Shown here piece after piece: positions 5,593-8,429 of a stretch of 8,429 bases of DNA. The DNA lies in NCBI GenBank assembly GCA_001795165.1, contig MGNS01000164.1, forward strand, positions 8,348 through 16,776, read 5' to 3'. Position numbers and translations under genes: made by a program. The DNA comes from Chloroflexi bacterium RBG_16_57_11 (lineage in GTDB: Bacteria; Chloroflexota; Anaerolineae; Anaerolineales; UBA4823). The notes below the pieces were generated by a model. It saw only the letters and a list, made by a program, of their open reading frames with translations, did not search any database and was not told the origin of the DNA. Positions within the stretch are counted from its first letter, which is position 1. Every line of letters begins with the position of its first letter.

Positions 5593-6705
5593 ATGGAGAC
5601 TATTGGTGGACTATTGGATCAATTGACAGTCGAAGGCCAGCTGTACGAGCCGCTGGAAAATAACGCCGTTCGCTGTTACGCCTGTGGGCATCGTTGCTTG
5701 ATCCGCGAAGGCCGGCGCGGCATCTGCCAGGTGCGCTTTAATCAGGACGGCAAGCTGTATGTTCCATGGGGCTATGTTGCTGCTTTGCAAATCGACCCCA
5801 TCGAAAAGAAGCCCTTCTTCCACGTGTTCCCTGGCGCAGATGCGCTGACGTTTGGCATGCTGGGCTGCGATTTTCATTGTGATTATTGCCAGAATCACCT
5901 GACCTCGCAGGCGTTACGCGATCCGGCTTCGGATATCGCCTACAGCCTGGTTCGGCGCCTCTCTCCCGAGCAGCTTGTCACTCTTGCGTTGCGTGGTGGG
6001 GCTGAGGTGATTGCTTCATCCTATAACGAGCCGCTGATCACATCCGAATGGGCGGTGGATGTCTTCCGCGTGGCAATCGACCAGGGGTTGAAGTGTGTGT
6101 ATATCTCCAATGGCAACGCTACACCTGAAGTACTGGACTACCTGCGCCCGTATCTGTCTGCCTACAAGATCGATTTGAAGACCATGCAGGATCGCCAATA
6201 CCGCAGGCTGGGTGGCGTGCTGGATCACGTCCTGGAGAGTGTTCGTCGTGCTTACGCACTGGGGCTGTGGGTGGAGATTGTGACGCTGATTGTGCCGGGT
6301 TTCAACGACAGCACGGATGAGCTGATGGAAGCAGCCCAGTTTATCAAATCTGTCTCGCCGGATATACCCTGGCATGTAACCGCATTCCATCCTGATTATA
6401 AGATGACCGACCCGCCGCCAACCTCGGTGAAAACCCTGCTCCGTGCCGCCGAGATCGGTCAGGAGGCTGGCTTGAACTACGTTTATGCCGGGAACATACC
6501 CGGGCGCGTGGGCGAGTATGAGACCACCTTCTGCTCAAACTGCCAGGAGCGGCTTGTGGAGCGGTACAGCTACATTGTTAGCCGCTACAATATCACCGCC
6601 CAAGGGACCTGCCCAAAGTGTGGCACCCATGTTCCTGGCGTGTGGACGAATTCACCGGAGCGGGTCCATCGTGGCGGTCTGGGTGTGCCGCGGCCGGTGT
6701 TTTAA
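5593..6705 (+). CDS. amrS: AmmeMemoRadiSam-type radical SAM enzyme
   Basis: This 370-residue protein has the layout of AmrS-type radical SAM proteins. An N-terminal cysteine cluster comes first (C28xxC31xxxC35 and C45, followed by the family's VRFNQDGKLY segment). The DPIEKKPFFHVFPG block (68-81) follows, then the radical SAM motif C92xxxC96xxC99 (GCDFHCDYCQN) that binds the 4Fe-4S cluster used to split S-adenosylmethionine. SSYNEP (142-147) and the YKIDLKTM strand (191-198) belong to the barrel. The C-terminus carries two CxxC pairs (C314/C317 and C340/C343), a likely zinc ribbon or second metal site, ending in the family's VPGVW. AGGAG at 5580-5584 supports the ATG. The family often occurs with AMMECR1 and Memo domain proteins, and neither is present here. 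The family's reaction is, as far as I know, not firmly established. A pyruvate formate-lyase activating enzyme label is a common but less specific alternative. Confidence 0.88.
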   Translation: METIGGLLDQLTVEGQLYEPLENNAVRCYACGHRCLIREGRRGICQVRFNQDGKLYVPWGYVAALQIDPIEKKPFFHVFPGADALTFGMLGCDFHCDYCQNHLTSQALRDPASDIAYSLVRRLSPEQLVTLALRGGAEVIASSYNEPLITSEWAVDVFRVAIDQGLKCVYISNGNATPEVLDYLRPYLSAYKIDLKTMQDRQYRRLGGVLDHVLESVRRAYALGLWVEIVTLIVPGFNDSTDELMEAAQFIKSVSPDIPWHVTAFHPDYKMTDPPPTSVKTLLRAAEIGQEAGLNYVYAGNIPGRVGEYETTFCSNCQERLVERYSYIVSRYNITAQGTCPKCGTHVPGVWTNSPERVHRGGLGVPRPVF

Positions 6706-7730
6706 CAACGACGGATGAGCGCCCGGAGGATGTAACGGTTCACTGCGCCGAAGCGGTATTTGTAATCCTCGCCGCCGCGCATGAAGTCGATCGATTCACG
6801 TCGATGGTCGTTCGCCCATTTGAGCAGGTTTGACAAGAGCACCCAGCCCGGTGACAGCTCGCGAAAGGCGAAATTCAGGCCAGAGTTATACACCCAGATG
6901 TGCCCGGCGTAATCGAAATTCAAGTAACCGGCCGCCTTCTGACCATCAACTACCATAAAGGCCAATTGAAGCCATCCGGCTTTAAAGGCTGCCTGAATCG
7001 AGTCGTACATTTGAGCGCGCATCACCTGGGTCAGGAAGCGATCCTTATCCGGATCTTGTGCCATTAAGGTGAGGAAATCCTCAATCTCGGCCTTTAGTGT
7101 GGATTCATCCTCAACGATGTACCAAAGCGCTGGCGGCACGTTCTCTTCAGCTCGGCGCATCTTGCGACGGATTTCGTGGCGTTGTTTCTTGTCAATGCCA
7201 GCCAGGTAGGCCTCCCAATCCCCAGGCAGCGGGATGTAAGGGCAAGGCTGGAGTTGTTGCTCCTGGAAAGACCAACCCCTTCGCTCGGCTGCCTCCTGGA
7301 GGACAGCCAGGGTCGGGGAAGTCTCCGGCAGATTGTAAAAATCTAAAGCCTGCCAGGCGGGAGCTTGATCGGATGCCAGCAGGTCAAACAGCGCTTCGAA
7401 AAAAATTTGTGTGTCTGGGATGCGTACGATAAAATCAAGGTAGTCTGAGATCTCGATACTTCCCAGAAGCATCAAAGCCGGCTCGCCATCTCGATTATGA
7501 GTAAAAAATAGCGGCGCTACCCCGCTCAAAGTGTGATTTTCTTGCCGCGCCAGGACGGTAAACAGCTCACCATCCTTCCACTCGCCGCCACCCAACGTCT
7601 TCCACCAGCTACTCAGGTATTCGTAGCGTAAAAACGGCACGTGACTTGCACTGCAACTAGCAAGGAGCTCGTTCCATTCATCGGCCAGAGGATCATTTGG
7701 GTTTAAGGTGCGCAGGATTTCTAATTGCAT
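6702..7730 (-). CDS. GNAT-fold acyltransferase, FemAB/CelD-like (Acetyltransf_6 type)
   Basis: The 342-residue protein resembles the BioF2/CelD-like acetyltransferases (PF13480 type), which are related to FemAB peptidyltransferases. The N-terminal half contains WNELLASCSASHVPFLRYEYL (19-39 region) and WWKTLGGGEW, seen in this family. The core domain lies at about 170-320. It has the very basic KKQRHEIRRKMRRAEE helix (181-196), the VVDGQKAAGYLNFDY strands (260-274), and a terminal block DFMRGGEDYKYRFGA (315-329) typical of the group. Members modify cell-envelope polymers or carry out unknown acyl transfers; the substrate cannot be named. No signal peptide or membrane segment is seen, so it is cytoplasmic. 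The ATG at 7728-7730 has only a weak upstream GGATGA. Its stop overlaps that of the convergent radical SAM gene by four bases. Confidence 0.85.
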   Translation of the reverse strand: MQLEILRTLNPNDPLADEWNELLASCSASHVPFLRYEYLSSWWKTLGGGEWKDGELFTVLARQENHTLSGVAPLFFTHNRDGEPALMLLGSIEISDYLDFIVRIPDTQIFFEALFDLLASDQAPAWQALDFYNLPETSPTLAVLQEAAERRGWSFQEQQLQPCPYIPLPGDWEAYLAGIDKKQRHEIRRKMRRAEENVPPALWYIVEDESTLKAEIEDFLTLMAQDPDKDRFLTQVMRAQMYDSIQAAFKAGWLQLAFMVVDGQKAAGYLNFDYAGHIWVYNSGLNFAFRELSPGWVLLSNLLKWANDHRRESIDFMRGGEDYKYRFGAVNRYILRALIRRC

Positions 7731-7819
7731 GGTTCATCCATTTAGGTATCATATAAACTGCATTTTACCAGTTATAATGGCCGTTTAGGTGGCTTAACCT
7801 GACGAGCAAGGCACACAGC
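7731..7819. promoter_or_regulatory. Divergent promoter region between the acyltransferase and the right-edge gene
   Basis: This AT-rich 89-base gap holds a perfect TATAAT on the + strand (7773-7778), which would give a leader of about 35 bases for the gene at 7820. On the minus strand, TATGAT (7753-7748) is preceded by TTATAA at an 18-base spacing, a possible promoter for the acyltransferase. The + strand -10 lacks a good -35. Confidence 0.4.
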
Positions 7820-8429
7820 ATGGCTACATCCTTAGATATCAATCTTCTGCCAGCAGCTCGCTATGCAGGGCGGGATTATCCTGAGCTGTTGAGCTTACAC
7901 GCTGCGGAGCCGCCGCGCCGTACCGCGCGCGGTCGTGAAGCAGACCGGCTTATTCTATACCTGGCGGTTGCGGGAAACGCGCCGCTGCCACCTGGTAAGC
8001 AAGACCAGGTCTTAGCCGACCTATCGAAGCTTTTCTTCGAAACACCCGGTTCTGTAACTGCCGCTATGCGCAGAGTGGCAGAGGAGCTGAACAGGCTTTT
8101 GCTGGACAGAAATCTGCACCTGACCAGCAGCAGCCGCCAGGGTATTGGCCTGCTAACCCAGGCAGTTTTGCGTGGTTCGCAGCTATATCTGGCCGTTTCT
8201 GGCCCGGTAAATCTATTCTTGGTGGCTGCCGATCAGATACAGCATTTTTATGATCCGGAAATGGCTGACCACGGCCTGGGTCAGGGGCGATCGACCCCGA
8301 TCCATTTCTTCCAGGCTGGATTACAACCCAATGATACTCTGATTATGGCAGCGCAACCTGCCCCCGGTTGGAGTACTGAGACACTCACAGGCTTGCATGG
8401 ACAGGGGCCGGAAAGCCTGCGCAGACGCC
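7820..8429 (+). CDS. Hypothetical protein, possibly a PPM-phosphatase-like domain (3' end outside window)
   Basis: An ATG at 7820, with AAGG eight bases upstream (7808-7811), opens a frame of 203 codons without a stop to the window end. It was translated by hand. There is no signal peptide or membrane segment in the visible part. The segment 78-98 (SVTAAMRRVAEELNRLLLDR and on) forms a long helix. It is followed by GIGLLTQAVLRGSQLYLAVSGPVNLFLV (108-135) in two parts, a strand pair that resembles the glycine-rich core of PP2C/PPM phosphatases. In such enzymes the matching strand normally carries an acidic GD, while here it reads SGPV. The later NDTLIMAAQ (171-179) resembles the PGDxLLLxTD strand, again without the Asp. 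If the assignment holds, metal-binding acidic residues are missing and the domain is probably inactive or a sensor. It is equally possible that this is an uncharacterised family. The fold assignment is tentative; the coding call is secure. Confidence 0.75.
   Translation, partial: MATSLDINLLPAARYAGRDYPELLSLHAAEPPRRTARGREADRLILYLAVAGNAPLPPGKQDQVLADLSKLFFETPGSVTAAMRRVAEELNRLLLDRNLHLTSSSRQGIGLLTQAVLRGSQLYLAVSGPVNLFLVAADQIQHFYDPEMADHGLGQGRSTPIHFFQAGLQPNDTLIMAAQPAPGWSTETLTGLHGQGPESLRRR

Noticed and set aside
5593..6705. Annotation as a pyruvate formate-lyase activating enzyme
   Set aside because: The N-terminal cysteine cluster, the DPIEKKPFFHVFPG block and the C-terminal double CxxC ribbon fit the AmmeMemoRadiSam family, and no glycyl radical enzyme gene is adjacent.

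Overview
The window looks like a chromosomal segment of an anaerobic or facultative bacterium, most likely a member of the Chloroflexota (Anaerolineae-like). This is inferred from three things: the surface lipoprotein with a long Pro/Thr/Glu spacer after its lipobox, the moderately GC-rich coding sequence with AT-rich promoters, and the style of the protein at the right edge. No rRNA or marker gene is present to settle it. No tRNA, CRISPR array, insertion sequence or phage gene was seen. Every intergenic gap is under 150 bases, so the window is densely coding.

Left part (1-2330, + strand): the C-terminal end of a secreted multiheme c-type cytochrome (three CxxCH motifs in the visible part) is followed 95 bases later by a 583-residue lipoprotein carrying four consecutive rhodanese domains. 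All four keep the catalytic cysteine in a CxSGHRG loop. A surface-anchored four-site sulfurtransferase beside an extracytoplasmic multiheme cytochrome is the most unusual arrangement here and suggests sulfane-sulfur or redox chemistry outside the cytoplasm.

Middle part (2331-4880, + strand): after a 12-bp perfect hairpin and a recognisable promoter, a LysR-type regulator (TTG start) and a tyrosine phenol-lyase gene lie 15 bases apart and form a probable two-gene operon. The lyase can be told apart from tryptophanase by its phenol-pocket residues. A 14-bp near-perfect palindrome separates it from the convergent mobA.

Right part (4881-8429): mobA (molybdopterin guanylyltransferase, - strand) and a radical SAM enzyme of the AmmeMemoRadiSam type (+ strand) are divergent and share a 106-base promoter region with overlapping -10 elements. 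The radical SAM gene converges on a FemAB/CelD-like GNAT acyltransferase (- strand), and the two stop codons overlap in a single TTAA. A divergent gene at the right edge, cut by the window end, encodes a protein that may be a degenerate PPM-phosphatase-like domain.

Functional theme: multiheme cytochrome, rhodaneses, molybdenum cofactor maturation and an Fe-S radical enzyme fit a respiratory or redox-active anaerobe. The lyase adds amino-acid catabolism (tyrosine to phenol, pyruvate and ammonia).
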